From Hofstenia miamia (Eukaryota; Xenacoelomorpha; Acoela; Hofsteniidae), in NCBI GenBank assembly GCA_900660155.1, contig CABFPE010000209.1:713187-777186 (forward strand): DNA of 64,000 nucleotides, given 5' to 3'. Shown one piece after another: positions 23,186 to 34,259 of the stretch; the first letter of the stretch is position 1; each line of letters opens with the position of its first letter. The notes beneath the pieces are model-generated. The model was not told the origin of the DNA and made no database searches. It saw only the letters and a program-made list of their open reading frames with translations. A program made the translations under genes and the position numbers.

Positions 23186-24510
23186 ATTATTCAACTGAAA
23201 ATGACAAGTAAAAATTTAGTGTGTTGAAAATTGAAATTAAAATTTTGAAAGGTTACATTCAAGTGTAACCTTAAACAGCCCAATGATTTTTTAAGAAATT
23301 GTATGATCCTATAGAAATTTTTTAACGCTTATAGTTTAAAAATTCCCTAAGCTATGCTCAATCTGAAAGCATAAACCTTGACTTTGCGCACAGCACGCCT
23401 CAATGGGTTTTTAATATTTTTGCACATATCAAGACACAGGCAACGTTCTTTGTTGCTTCCATGGGGTTAAGACTTTACAAATACAGGAACATTAGTTATG
23501 GAGAGAATATAAATCTTTTTGAAAAATTCGCAATTTTCAATACAAAGGTTTAAAACTTTTCAACAACCTCAGGCACAGCAATGCTCATTAATGAGAGATT
23601 TTCTATATGTTATTAACGTATGTTTCCTAAAAACCTACCCATGCTCCAAGATCTTCAAATTTGCTTATAGGCTTTGAGAAAATTCTTCGTAAATTGGGCA
23701 AAACGTTTTTGTCGTTTAAGATGGAGGCTAGGCTGCTTAAGGTTGACCAACAAGCGTTTCCTTAAAGTATTTTGGATATATGCAGCAATTACATAATTTT
23801 CGATTTTAATAAATTCAAAAATAGTTATATTTGTGAATGAATGATGTCTTAACATTCGTTACTAGAGGGATAGAAAATTTAGTGACAAAATCTCTTGTAA
23901 TCTCTGTTATTAGAATGTTGTTTCAAAAATGATTTTCTATTATAACCTATTGGAAAAAACATTTTCAAAATTTAGGTGCGGTATCCAAAATAATATTTAA
24001 AATTTCTGCAAATTCTGAATTACAGTGGATATAATCTCAAACGCCCTAGGTTTGTACTAAGAATAACATCCAATTTGAAGTAAACAAAACATTCAAAAAG
24101 AAAATCTCTTTAAAAGTCATTACCTTCATGATGAGCACCTATGTTCTAATACATGAAATGTGCATTTCAGAACCTAAGAGTCTAAGAGTTTTATTGCATT
24201 CCGGTTGAATTCAGCTAGAATTTTCTAAAAGTTTTATATTATATGAGGAAGCCATCAAAACATTCACAATTTTAACATGTTTTATGAACTGTTTTATGAA
24301 ACACAACTTTCATTATCACTTTCGAAAATGTTTCTTATATATTTCCAATCAGCTACTTAACAAGAAGCTGATTATTTTTCTTCTACTTCATTTGTACTTT
24401 GATTGACGTCTAAATGATTTCGTTTATGCGTTCGAAATCGTTCAGGATAATAACATTTCCTAAGCTGCAAGCGCAAATTTAATATGATAATCATTTTAGC
24501 TTCAACTACT

Positions 24511-24548
<38 letters not shown>

Positions 24549-24994
24549 TTGTGTATATGTATTATTCCTTTGCAACATATTTTTTATATTGGTTATTTCA
24601 ATTTTTAACTAATAGTTATTGGGGGCGTTTGTAACAAAACAATTCTAAAATTTCAAAACAATGAGCAATATTTAAACGAACAATTTATTAGAAAAATATT
24701 GAACATAATACATACATAGAAATAATACAAAATTAGTCAAAGCAAATCTTGCATATTATTTAAAATATTTTGTAAATATAGATCATATTTCAATCAACAT
24801 ATAATGTTTTATTAAAAAGACGGAGCAAAAAAGTGAAGCGTTGTAGAACAATTATGTAACATGAATGTTGACTAATATTTTCAAGAGAGTTCACTGATGT
24901 TTGTTACAAAATCTGTAGGGAAATTATTGTTGTGGCAGATAGAAACTAGTGAACTTTGGGAAGAAAAAGCTTTCCTACCAGTACCCAGCCGTTC
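23186..24994. other. No recognised gene
   Basis: AT-rich sequence with only accidental frames. A TA microsatellite at 24513-24548 is listed separately. Confidence 0.5.
24513..24548. repeat. (TA)n microsatellite
   Basis: Uninterrupted TA dinucleotides. Confidence 0.95.
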
Positions 24995-24998
24995 TTAA

Positions 24999-25307
24999 CC
25001 CATTTCATACCATGCCCTCAAATGGGGACCATGTCTTTAAATGCATTCCTGGTGCTTGTTTTTGTATCATTCGCTTCAACATAAATTCGACCTCTTTATA
25101 AAGTACATTCATTGTTTGATAGAAAAATTTTGGCATTTTGCTAACAGTTCATACCAAGGTCTTCAAATAGGGACCAAGCAAAACATCATAAGATAAAATT
25201 TCAAAAGACAAATTACACACGAAATTCTCTTAATATGCTTTCTAAAAGTACTCTATCTGAGAAATAACAAATTCCAAAAGATTTTAGTAGGTTCGGTATG
25301 AGATGGG
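24999..25307. mobile_element. piggyBac-type MITE
   Basis: A 309-base unit lies between two TTAA sites (24995-24998 and 25308-25311). With the TTAA included, the ends read TTAACCCATTTCATACC on the left and TTAACCCATCTCATACC on the complement of the right, 16 of 17 identical. TTAA targets followed by CCC are typical of piggyBac elements. There is no coding capacity. A piggyBac transposase remnant sits 24 kb away (48640-49480), but a direct family link is not shown. Confidence 0.85.
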
Positions 25308-25311
25308 TTAA

Positions 25312-25978
25312 TATATTTTAATTTTAACCAACGACTAGAATGAAATTTTCTTTGGTTCTATTAAGAAATTTTGAATTTTTCAATAATATGTCGAGTACGG
25401 TTCACGGTCATCATATACCGAATTTCTCAACATTTTATTGGTAATGTATAAGTTCGAAAAAATGCATATAAATATGGAAGGGAAAGCCTAATAAGAATTA
25501 TGTGCCTAATTGAACATATTTGGAATAAATTACTTAAAGTAAATTCTAACTTCGCATTATTTTACCTGTAAATAGTTAGTGTCATAAATTTGTGTTTATT
25601 ATGCACCTTAATTTTAAGCATATTTTGCAATTTATGTATTTTTATGTATAGATTCATTCTATAGCTATTAAATTTAATCAAAAAATTAAGCGTATCTCAT
25701 TAGTTCGTCATCAACAATGTGAAAATTTTTAATGAAGTAAATATTTTAAGATTAGTTTTTAATAAATACATTACATCATTCAAACTTTTAAGTCTGATTT
25801 CAGAATTTCTTTCAATAAAATTACGAAAATTATTTAGAAAAATGCAAAAAAAACAAAAATTGTTGTGATATGTTTATTACTTAAACGTACAATGCTACAC
25901 ATTTACAAACTAGCTTGATCATAAGTGTAAATTAATAAAAATATGAAAAACAAATTGTTGGATGATTTTTCAAAATTG
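25312..25978. other. No recognised gene; 3' flank of the second receptor
   Basis: AT-rich, without an open frame of note or paired terminal repeats. Confidence 0.5.
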
Positions 25979-25979
25979 C

Positions 25980-25985
25980 TTTATT
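25980..25985 (-). promoter_or_regulatory. Poly(A) signal AATAAA overlapping the stop codon
   Basis: The TAA stop of the second receptor shares its last A with AATAAA. If used, the 3' UTR would be only a few tens of bases. In this AT-rich context a chance match is possible. Confidence 0.4.
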
Positions 25986-26983
25986 TAAAAGTGCAAAGAT
26001 TTAAGCTTAGAATTAAATTTTAACAATTTTGTTTTTGCATAGAAATACCAACTAATCAAAGGACCCTGAAAATTCTTCTGCATGATAATATATAGAAGAG
26101 GATTCAATGCTGAGAATGTTATAAAAAATTCATAATCAAAAAGTGAAATCAGCATCCAGATATTTGAGGTCATTTCAAAAATTTTATTGATTCTGCACTT
26201 AAAAATCTTACTTTGCGATATGCAAAGAGGCAACCATAATGTCATTAGAAGCATTGTGGACAAGCAAAATAATTTCACAAGTTTCACATATTGTATTCGT
26301 TTTTTCTTTTGAGCATTATTTGTAACAGGTCGCAGGAGAACCCTAGCAACAAAGATGTAGCAAGTAGACGTTAAAACTAAAGTAAACGCATAACAAAGAT
26401 AAAAGTTATCATTAAATACACTAATAAAGTAATTTTTGATGAAGTTTCTGTATTGATTATACCACCCGTGAACATTAGATCCTCCTGCATATAAATGATA
26501 TCTGAGAAATATATAAAATGATTCAACAAAAAATGTATACACCATCAGAGCATTAATAATGACAAAAAATGGTATGCTAAAATATTTTTTTACATCTTCT
26601 CGATTTAACATTGGCCAACATATAATGAAGTATCTTTCCATTGCTAAATATGCATGAGAAGTTAATGTAGTCAATACATTCATTGGTCTTCGGTAGGTAT
26701 CACATATCCAATAGAGCATTGAATACCATCTTGGGGCAATTGTATAGTTTATATACCATGTTGCATATATATACATTCCAATAGCGGTGATGAAGTTGCA
26801 AATACCGGTGAATAACAAATCTCCAGAGCATTGGAATGCTACCATTGAGTATGTCCATGTTCTGAGAGATCTTTTTGCATATATACAGTAAAGAATGTAG
26901 CCATTTGAAACAGTAATAAACATGGAAACAAATATTATATACAGTTGCATCAATTTTTCACATGCTGCACGGAAATCAATCAG
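25985..26983 (-). CDS. Class-A-like seven-transmembrane receptor, last exon
   Basis: An open frame of about 330 residues with seven hydrophobic helices. Class A landmarks (counted from the codon at 26953): Asp45 in helix 2 (SGDLLF), ERY 106-108 at the end of helix 3 (DRY variant), WLPL 240-243 in helix 6 (CWxP variant), and NPLLY 284-288 in helix 7. A basic third intracellular loop (NNAQKKKRIQYVK) would contact the G protein. The frame is open upstream of the first ATG (26950-26948) to a TTTTAG acceptor (26985-26984), and helix 1 starts almost at that ATG, so an upstream exon with the extracellular N-terminus is likely; I did not find it. No subfamily or ligand can be named. The sequence differs strongly from the LDLa receptor 4 kb away, so it is not a recent copy. 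Confidence 0.82.
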   Translation of the reverse strand: MIDFRAACEKLMQLYIIFVSMFITVSNGYILYCIYAKRSLRTWTYSMVAFQCSGDLLFTGICNFITAIGMYIYATWYINYTIAPRWYSMLYWICDTYRRPMNVLTTLTSHAYLAMERYFIICWPMLNREDVKKYFSIPFFVIINALMVYTFFVESFYIFLRYHLYAGGSNVHGWYNQYRNFIKNYFISVFNDNFYLCYAFTLVLTSTCYIFVARVLLRPVTNNAQKKKRIQYVKLVKLFCLSTMLLMTLWLPLCISQSKIFKCRINKIFEMTSNIWMLISLFDYEFFITFSALNPLLYIIMQKNFQGPLISWYFYAKTKLLKFNSKLKSLHF

Positions 26984-27261
26984 CTAAAACACAATTATTA
27001 ATGTTTGATAGAAGTGGCGGAGGAACCATGTCCCTTGGGCATGCAAATTCCATGCTCGAGAATGTTGTTAGGTACGCAAAGCATATCCAAAAATTTTGGT
27101 ATGAATAACATTCAGAAATACCTTCATGTGGGATATTACAGTAGACTAAAGAAGCAGGCATGTTTGCTACAGTTGCTGATGAATATGGAAAGGAAAAACA
27201 AGATGAAATGTGTATTTTAGTTGGGGCAAAAAGGCAGAAATAAGCTTAAAATCTATTGCAA

Positions 27262-27474
27262 TTAACAAAAAAATATTTTGAAATGTTTTTGGTGATTTGC
27301 TCGTAGAACTGTCTTATATTTACTGAAGCTCCTTTCCACAGCTTCACTAGTTAGTATGGCATGTTTAAATGCAGCCTGTATAGCAGGAGATAGCTGAGAT
27401 ATTCCATAGTTTTCTAACCGTCTTCGTGTTAAAGTTGAATTATTTAATGATTGTATTAAATGAGCTGCAATCAA
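27262..27474 (-). pseudogene. hAT transposase C-terminal (dimerisation) fragment
   Basis: The minus strand encodes AAFKHAILTSEAVERSFSKY followed by KTVLRANHQKHF, matching the C-terminal dimerisation segment of hAT transposases (the xERSFS..K..L..NR pattern). The catalytic part is not recognisable nearby and the frame ends shortly after. It is a fragment of a DNA transposon. Confidence 0.6.
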
Positions 27475-28044
27475 AGCAATAAACCCACTAAGGCAATTAC
27501 AAAAATGGATACACTCATGTTAATAATTTAGGCTGAAAAGGATCTCGTGTTCACAATGGTTTCATAAATTCATATAAAGCTTTCAATAATTCCTTATTTG
27601 CCTGCTATATCAGTCCAACAACTGAGAACAAAATTTCAAATTTGAGGTGATGTACATTCATCATTGCATAGTAATGCATTCTCATTAGGAATTGATAAAT
27701 AATTTATTAATGCCATCACATGTAGTTGTAAATTTTTCAGATATTTCCAAGCTTAGAATTATGTTGCATTTTAATTTTTTCTTAATATTTTATTATTTTT
27801 CAATACTATGATATAAAAAAATATATTTCAGTCGGTCATTTTTCTTTTTTTTCAAAATATAGGATCTGCACATAGCCTGACAGTTGTAAATTACAGGGCA
27901 AGTGGTAAAAAAGCTTTGGGCTAGTTGCATGTTTACAGTTTCTAATTTTTGCTTGTGATTTTTTGCATACCCAAGAAACAAATTGTTTCCCCGCCACTGC
28001 TTGATAGTACATTTAAATTGGCTGTCGTTGATATCTACACTTAA

Positions 28045-28293
28045 TCACTGGCATATAAAGTTGTATAAACCGAATACCTTGGTCGCAGTGGCTGCATTTG
28101 ATATCAATGTGTTTGCTAAGTAGAATGCGCCGCCTGGATAAAGGACTCTGATTATTGGTCTGCAGTCCTGGTTTAGTTTGTGGCCAATAGTGATAATGTC
28201 GTAGGCGATATCTTCTCTACTTCCAGTAGCATTGCTTATGTCAGCAAAATCAGATACATCAATGTATTCTAGAAGCTTCTTTGGTGTATACAT
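28045..28293 (-). CDS. Unidentified exon-like ORF
   Basis: An 82-codon frame that I do not recognise. It is distinctly less AT-rich than its flanks, has balanced amino-acid use (DIITIGHKLNQDCRPIIRVL, then YPGGAFYLANTL) and starts with ATG in MYTPKKLLEYIDVSDFADIS. ACCAAG followed by GTATTC near its 3' end could be a splice donor, in which case the last residues shown by simple translation are intronic. No neighbouring exon was found. It could be an exon of a real gene, a processed fragment, or part of an unknown mobile element. I assign no function. Confidence 0.35.
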   Translation of the reverse strand: MYTPKKLLEYIDVSDFADISNATGSREDIAYDIITIGHKLNQDCRPIIRVLYPGGAFYLANTLISNAATATKVFGLYNFICQ

Positions 28294-28299
28294 TCAACT

Positions 28300-30325
28300 T
28301 TCTAAAAATGAATTTTTTATAAACGGGTAATTATATATAAAAAATTCACATTTTCATACCTTGGGGAAATTTTGGTTGCATTCAATAGATTATCATTTAC
28401 CTTCAATTTCACAGGAGTGGACTCCGTCCCTCCTTTTGCAAACTTGTTTAAAATTAAGTTTTTTGGAAATCACGATATTTCTGTGCTTTTCTGACTTTGA
28501 TTTTTGCAGTATGAAAACTTTTTATTAGAAAGGAGGGGGATTAAATCAACCCCCTGTAAGTTCAAAAGACAAAATATCCAGTTTCAAGTAGTGTTACTTG
28601 TAATGCAAAAAGAATTTTGCGTGGATTAAGATAACACAATTTCTCAAAGCTCTTTATACATTATGTGGTATTATAGCGACGAGCAGCTTATAACTTTCTA
28701 AAAAATGTGTCAAATCATTATTGCATTTGAAATTGATTTGCGAATTCAATAATTATGTTTAGAAAAATTTTAATCAAAATATTATCAACATGAATATTTG
28801 AATTTTCATTTTCATTACAAAGACTTGCAATTTTTATTGTAGAGTATGCAATAGGGAAATGTTGTTTATGGATAGCACACATTTAACTTGCAATCTGGGT
28901 TTTGATTAGCTAGCACAATATATAGAATTGCATTAGTTATATGCTAAGCTTGCCATGTATAAATTTTATAATTATATTGATAGGATATAATTTGATATAA
29001 CTACATAGTTTTCTAATAAAATATATTACATTATATTATTGTTTGCATAATTATATATTATAATATTATTTGAATTAATGTAAGTATTATGGCATTATTA
29101 CACAATCACAAACAGCATACTTTACTTATTTACTTAGAAATCTAATTAACAATGCTGAGAAAATATGACGTACTAAAACTTGCCTTTGATATTTTAAATT
29201 TTCCGAGGGAAAGAAGAAATATTTATCGAGTTTCTTTGGTGTTTATCAATGTTTCAAGGAAATTTTTTATACAAATACTAGTCAAGCATAGTTAGGTAAC
29301 TTACCGTTGATAAAATAATTTATGATAAAAATTGGAAAACTTATACTGGAAACTTTGCTGTGATTGGTTGAAAAATTTATTAATTAGGATTGGATAATTA
29401 TTTCATAGAGCAAAAGATAATTTTACAATAATTTGTACACAAATATGTAAAAATATATAATTTATTTCTGTGGTATTCTTGGAGCTATATTAGCAGAGCT
29501 GGGCAGAGGCCTTGAAATGCAATTACCCACATTTAAGGTAATTTTTAGGAAAACTGTTTTTCAAGCATGTGTTTTGAATAATTTATCTAATTGAAAGATT
29601 TTTCACAATGGATACAAAACTTTTAGGTGTCATTAAGTTATCTGATTTTCGAAAGTTTGCTGAAACGCATAGCAACTGTAATCAATTATATTATATATGA
29701 TTGGGATTACAATAATTGAATCATGAATATAATTAACAATCAATTAAATTAATATTGGAAACAATTCAATGTAATTTATTTGAAGCAGTCCCCATTACGT
29801 TCTATATATACAAAATACAAATGACAAAGGAAGCATAAATAATGATTGATTTGTACTTCGATAATTGGAAACTGTTCAACCAAACGCATTCTCCGTTTTT
29901 TAAAAATACTTTAATGTTTTTTATCGATGAGTTACAATCATAAAAGAATCATATAATTTTTTATCCGGATTTCACAAACATGCTAACTACGTATTAGAGA
30001 ACTAGTGATCTAAAGCTAAATACTCTTTTTAAAGCATTTTAATTACGATATTAATATTGTACTGAAAAATTTATTAAATAATGGTAATCTTTCTTGCTAG
30101 TATGAAAAATTTTGGAATTCCATATTAATCAGACATAAATATGACCAATCCAGCCTATTTGAATACAAAATCTTGAATATACGTAACAATAATTATTAGT
30201 AATCAACAATGTATGCTGCAGGGCTCTAGCACACAGTTATTGCTTTGCCTATCATGTGCATCTGCCTGAAGACAATATAATTTTTTTTCAAGCACACACA
30301 GGCACACAATGATAATTTATTATAT
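28300..30325. other. No recognised feature
   Basis: Two kilobases of AT-rich sequence with only accidental frames and no terminal-repeat pairs that I could see. Confidence 0.5.
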
Positions 30326-30524
30326 TACGGTGTTCCAGAAGTAATGAGCCCTACTAAATATCTTTGCTAATTATGAACCAATTTTAATAATTTTTTGCAT
30401 AAATATATTTACACGCATAATTGATATTCTGTAAAACTTTTAGAGAAATCGAACAAAAGACACAAGATTTATATTCATTTGAAAAATAGTAAACATTAAT
30501 GCTGCAACGCGGAAAACAAATAAG

Positions 30525-31607
30525 TTAATTTGGCGTGACATAATTTCCTCCGCACTCAATTACTCTTTCGCAATGTACTATGAGTTTGTCTAATTCATTT
30601 CTGTAAACCTCCACATCAATTTCTCTCATTATTTCAACGATTCTCTGTTCCACTTCTTGTGCACTTTCGAATATCTCTGTTCTTAAATCTCTCTTGAGCC
30701 TTTCATTGAGCCATCGATCACAAAGGTTGAGATCAGGTGAGTAGGGCGATTGATGAAGAAGTGTCACACGATGTTGATCAAAAAATTGTTTTACACATGC
30801 CTTCACATGAGGTCTGGCATTATCGTGTTGCCAGATTATCCTGTCCATTGTCGTAGGATTCGACCTCAGTGTACGCCATTTGTCAGATGTTTTCTGTAGA
30901 AATTGGGTGTAAGTCTCTCCGTCAATTGTTTGTCCATAAGGAAGAGCACGAACACTTATTCTTTTGTTGGCAGTGAAAGCAATTAAAACTAAACATTTCC
31001 TTGGAGTTAATTTGTTGCTGCATACTTGAGGTCGAGGAGCTCCTTTTGGTTGCCAAACTTTACTTGATCTGCTTGTTTCGACTAAATCGAAATGTACCCA
31101 CGTCTCATCTTCACGTGCATACAAATCATAACGATTGTTTCCCATTGAAGTGAGTTTCTGGTGAATTTCTTTTGCACTTTCTATTCTTTTCTTCTTTTGT
31201 AAATCATTTAGTTTCATTGGAACCCAGTATGATGCAATTTGGCTGTATTCTAACTTTTCAGTTAGAATTCTAAAAACAGTTGTTGATGCAATACCAGTTT
31301 CTTCAGAAATGAGACGTACAGATGTTTGGGGATTTTTATCCACTATTTCTTTAACTGCCAATACATTATCATCACCAGATGTAGTTGGTAATCTGCCAGA
31401 ACGATAACGATCTTCAAATGATGTACGCTGACCTGATTGAAAATCACTGAACCACCTCTTTACTGTAGAATAACTAGGTGCATCTTTTCCATAAACTTCT
31501 GACAATGCATCAAATACCTCGGTTGCAGTCTTTCCTCGCTTCATTTCAGTATAGACGTAAAATCTTCCACAATGTTTCTCATATTCTATTCTTGACTTGA
31601 TAATCAC
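30525..31607 (-). CDS. mariner transposase (DD34D), start codon lost
   Basis: About 360 codons open without interruption. The N-terminal helix-turn-helix region includes YGKDAPSYSTVKRWFSDFQS and GRLPTTSGDD. A second DNA-binding helix (GIASTTVFRIL) precedes the WVPMKL motif (usually WVPHEL). The catalytic triad is complete: Asp167 in DETWV, Asp262 in QHDNARPH, Asp297 in LCD, with 94 and 34 residues between them, as in the mariner family. YSPDLN precedes the last Asp. The frame lacks an ATG at its 5' end (the first in-frame ATG is codon 22); the native start seems to have been cut off at the junction with the inverted copy. The catalytic domain looks intact and young, but without its own start and 5' terminal repeat this copy is probably not autonomous. 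Confidence 0.88.
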   Translation of the reverse strand: MIIKSRIEYEKHCGRFYVYTEMKRGKTATEVFDALSEVYGKDAPSYSTVKRWFSDFQSGQRTSFEDRYRSGRLPTTSGDDNVLAVKEIVDKNPQTSVRLISEETGIASTTVFRILTEKLEYSQIASYWVPMKLNDLQKKKRIESAKEIHQKLTSMGNNRYDLYAREDETWVHFDLVETSRSSKVWQPKGAPRPQVCSNKLTPRKCLVLIAFTANKRISVRALPYGQTIDGETYTQFLQKTSDKWRTLRSNPTTMDRIIWQHDNARPHVKACVKQFFDQHRVTLLHQSPYSPDLNLCDRWLNERLKRDLRTEIFESAQEVEQRIVEIMREIDVEVYRNELDKLIVHCERVIECGGNYVTPN

Positions 31608-31681
31608 GTGTAAAATTGATTTTAAAATTTTTTTTTTAAATTAAATTGCTGTTGCAGTTTAAATTTAAATTAAATTTTCAC

Positions 31682-32158
31682 TGCCAACAAAAGAATAAGT
31701 GTTCGTGCTCTTCCTTATGGACAAACAATTGACGGAGAGACTTACACCCAATTTCTACAGAAAACATCTGACAAATGGCGTACACTGAGGTCGAATCCTA
31801 CGACAATGGACAGGATAATCTGGCAACACGATAATGAACAGAGAATCGTTGAAATAATGAGAGAAATTGATGTGGAGGTTTACAGAAATGAATTAGACAA
31901 ACTCATAGTACATTGCGAAAGAGTAATTGAGTGCGGAGGAAATTATGTCACGCCAAATTAACTTATTTGTTTTCCGCGTTGCAGCATTAATGTTTACTAT
32001 TTTTCAAATGAATATAAATCTTGTGTCTTTTGTTCGATTTCTCTAAAAGTTTTACAGAATATCAATTATGCGTGTAAATATATTTATGCAAAAAATTATT
32101 AAAATTGGTTCATAATTAGCAAAGATATTTAGTAGGGCTCATTACTTCTGGAACACCG
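31682..32158 (+). repeat. Inverted partial mariner copy (right arm)
   Basis: Near-perfect reverse complement of 30328-30975 with the middle 168 bases missing. It encodes part of the transposase on the plus strand (CHAR-free segment LPYGQTIDGETYTQFLQKTS, then after the deletion RIVEIMREIDVEVYRNELDK), followed by the 3' UTR and terminal repeat. The high identity of the arms indicates a recent origin. Confidence 0.9.
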
Positions 32159-32527
32159 TAATATATTCCCAGATTCTCGTACAGCACAGTATATCAGATT
32201 TTCCAAAATTGAGATGAAGAGATTTTATGTTAGTGCTTATATCTCTAACTCTAAGTATTTCTGAAGTAGCTGAACTTGTCAAAATCTTAACTTAATAAGC
32301 ATTTATCTATGTTCTAATTTATACTTGACGTCTACATGTATATTTACTTAAAAATAATGTATCAAAATTATAAAAAATCATACGTACCATTAGTTAATAT
32401 ACAAATATACAGGAAAGGCAACATAAATTATGATATAATTAATGATTATGCATAAATAATAATAAGTAAGTTTGTTTACATTTAATCACATTCATTTTAC
32501 TTATTAGAAGTAGATTTTATTCAGTTG

Positions 32528-32858
32528 CAAAGATGGACGCGAATGCGGTGCAGTGCGGGTACTGAATTGCAAATGCCAGACAGGTTGCGATGTGGTGCGG
32601 TTGGAAATATTTATTTTGTTACATATGTAACAGTAAACTAATATAATATTAATAATACTACGAATTCGATATAACATAATATGTTGACATTATTCACTCA
32701 ATTAAACAAATTAATACAAAGTCAATTCGGTGATTGACATTTTTTGGCGTAATCGACAAGCGACATTTAGAAAATAGCGGGTGTGGGTGGATTTTTCTAA
32801 CAGACATGCGGGTGCGGCGCAAAATGGTAATAAAAAATTAAACCCGCGTCCATCTATG
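32528..32858. mobile_element. hAT-type MITE with AGATGGACGCG ends
   Basis: Ends CAAAGATGGACGCG (left) and CATAGATGGACGCG (complement of right) form inverted repeats. The flanking octamers TTCAGTTG (32520-32527) and TTCAGGTG (32859-32866) differ at one base. GC-rich subterminal words (GTGCGG, GCGGGTG) repeat near both ends. It has no ORF. A related element lies at 35425-35637. Confidence 0.8.
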
Positions 32859-32866
32859 TTCAGGTG

Positions 32867-33200
32867 GGTTTTTAAAGATCAACAAGGTTGGGGCGGCTAT
32901 TTAAATTCCCAAAAATATGTATTTTATATTCAGATTATGCCTATTGATGAAAGCTAAGTGAAGATTTTCACGTATTTAGGGCATAGAAATCACTCTTAGC
33001 AAGATGATTTCATATCTAAAACTTTTCAAATACATAATAGGTTTCGAGAAAAATATTTGACAATGTCGACAAAATCGAGTGTTGCCATATGGTTATAAAT
33101 GGTAAATTTTTCAGAGTGATAATAAAAATATGAACGATTAGCTTTAAATTCAAATTCGATCGCAATTTAAAAAAAAATAGGGCATTTTTTCCTTTGACAT

Positions 33201-33265
<65 letters not shown>

Positions 33266-33900
33266 CTTCACAGAATATTTTTACATAATTGACCATTCTG
33301 CTAGTAATGATCGGATTAAGAAAACTTTTCATTCTATCAAAAAATTCTTCACCTTAAATGAACTTCAATAACTGATTCTTACGGAGTGATTCTAATTGAG
33401 ATATTCAAAAGCAAAAAAGGCTTTCTAAAATCTTACATTACAATTTATTGTTCATCTATTTAGTTGCATTTCCGGCTGCATGTATATTTAAGAATCGCAA
33501 AGTCCATATGTAGAAATACCTGCATATTTATTGATTATATTTACAAATCTCAATGTACTCAGTCAAGAAAATAAATACACTACGCTACAAAACAAATAAA
33601 GCACAAATAAGTGTCAAGTACCTGTTTACAACTGTTAATAGAAGCAGACAAAATTATTCCAAGGTGTGGAAAATGGAAATCAATTTCAAAGTTTTAACTA
33701 ACTCAGATTGCTAAAATGAATTTTTTGAAAATTAGGTTTGTAAATTTGTGTTTTCAGGCTGGTTGTAGATATATGACATGCGTGCATGATCCCTTTCGTC
33801 AAGCACGAAACTGAATAGGGTATATTAAATTTATATACTGCTAACAAGAGAAATGCCCCTGTCACTGCTAATACTATAATTTTTCATTTTACTACATTGA
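32867..33900. other. No recognised gene
   Basis: AT-rich sequence containing the GAT microsatellite at 33201-33265, otherwise without features. Confidence 0.5.
33201..33265. repeat. (GAT)n microsatellite
   Basis: More than 20 uninterrupted GAT triplets. The open frame on the minus strand reads as poly-Ser and is not a gene. Confidence 0.95.
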
Positions 33901-34259
33901 TATGTGTATACATCATAAGGTGTAAACCGGTCGGGTCAACCGGCGTGACCGGCACCGGTCAGACCGGTGCATGTCGGGTCGGGTCAGTATTTTATGACCG
34001 GCCGGTTTGAACCGTTCTAAAACCGGTTAAATAACGACTAAGTGAATGATAAAGATTTAGCTTCTTTTGATTGAATTTTGTAAAATCCGTAATTTCATCA
34101 TGTTTAATCGCCAAGATTTCTAAATTCTATGCAACTGGCTAAAAATTGGGATTTACTTGAGGGTATTTTTTCGATAATTGACATAATTGCATCACTTGTA
34201 AAGGAGTTGGTCGATTTGTATGTGCAGTATTTTTTCAAATAATTTAGTAAATGTTGCGT

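Larger units (their letters stand above)
30328..32158. mobile_element. Head-to-head mariner composite (inverted pair)
   Basis: A TA target (30326-30327 and 32159-32160) flanks identical inverted ends CGGTGTTCCAGAAGTAATGA. Both ends are the 3' end of the same mariner: the left copy runs from its 3' terminus to just past the start of its ORF (30328 to ~31612), and the right copy is inverted and covers only the 3' part (31682-32158). The right arm carries a 168-base deletion relative to the left (equivalent to 30650-30817), an in-frame loss of 56 codons including the third catalytic Asp. No 5' terminal repeat is present; about 70 bases of A/T-rich sequence join the two copies. A transcript across it would fold into a hairpin with arms of about 480 bases. 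Confidence 0.9.

Noticed and set aside
28045-28293. Assignment of this ORF as an enzyme fragment from its YPGGAFY segment
   Set aside because: The resemblance was too short and no catalytic motif was present; left unidentified.
33150-33332. Poly-Ser ORF
   Set aside because: It is translation of the GAT microsatellite.
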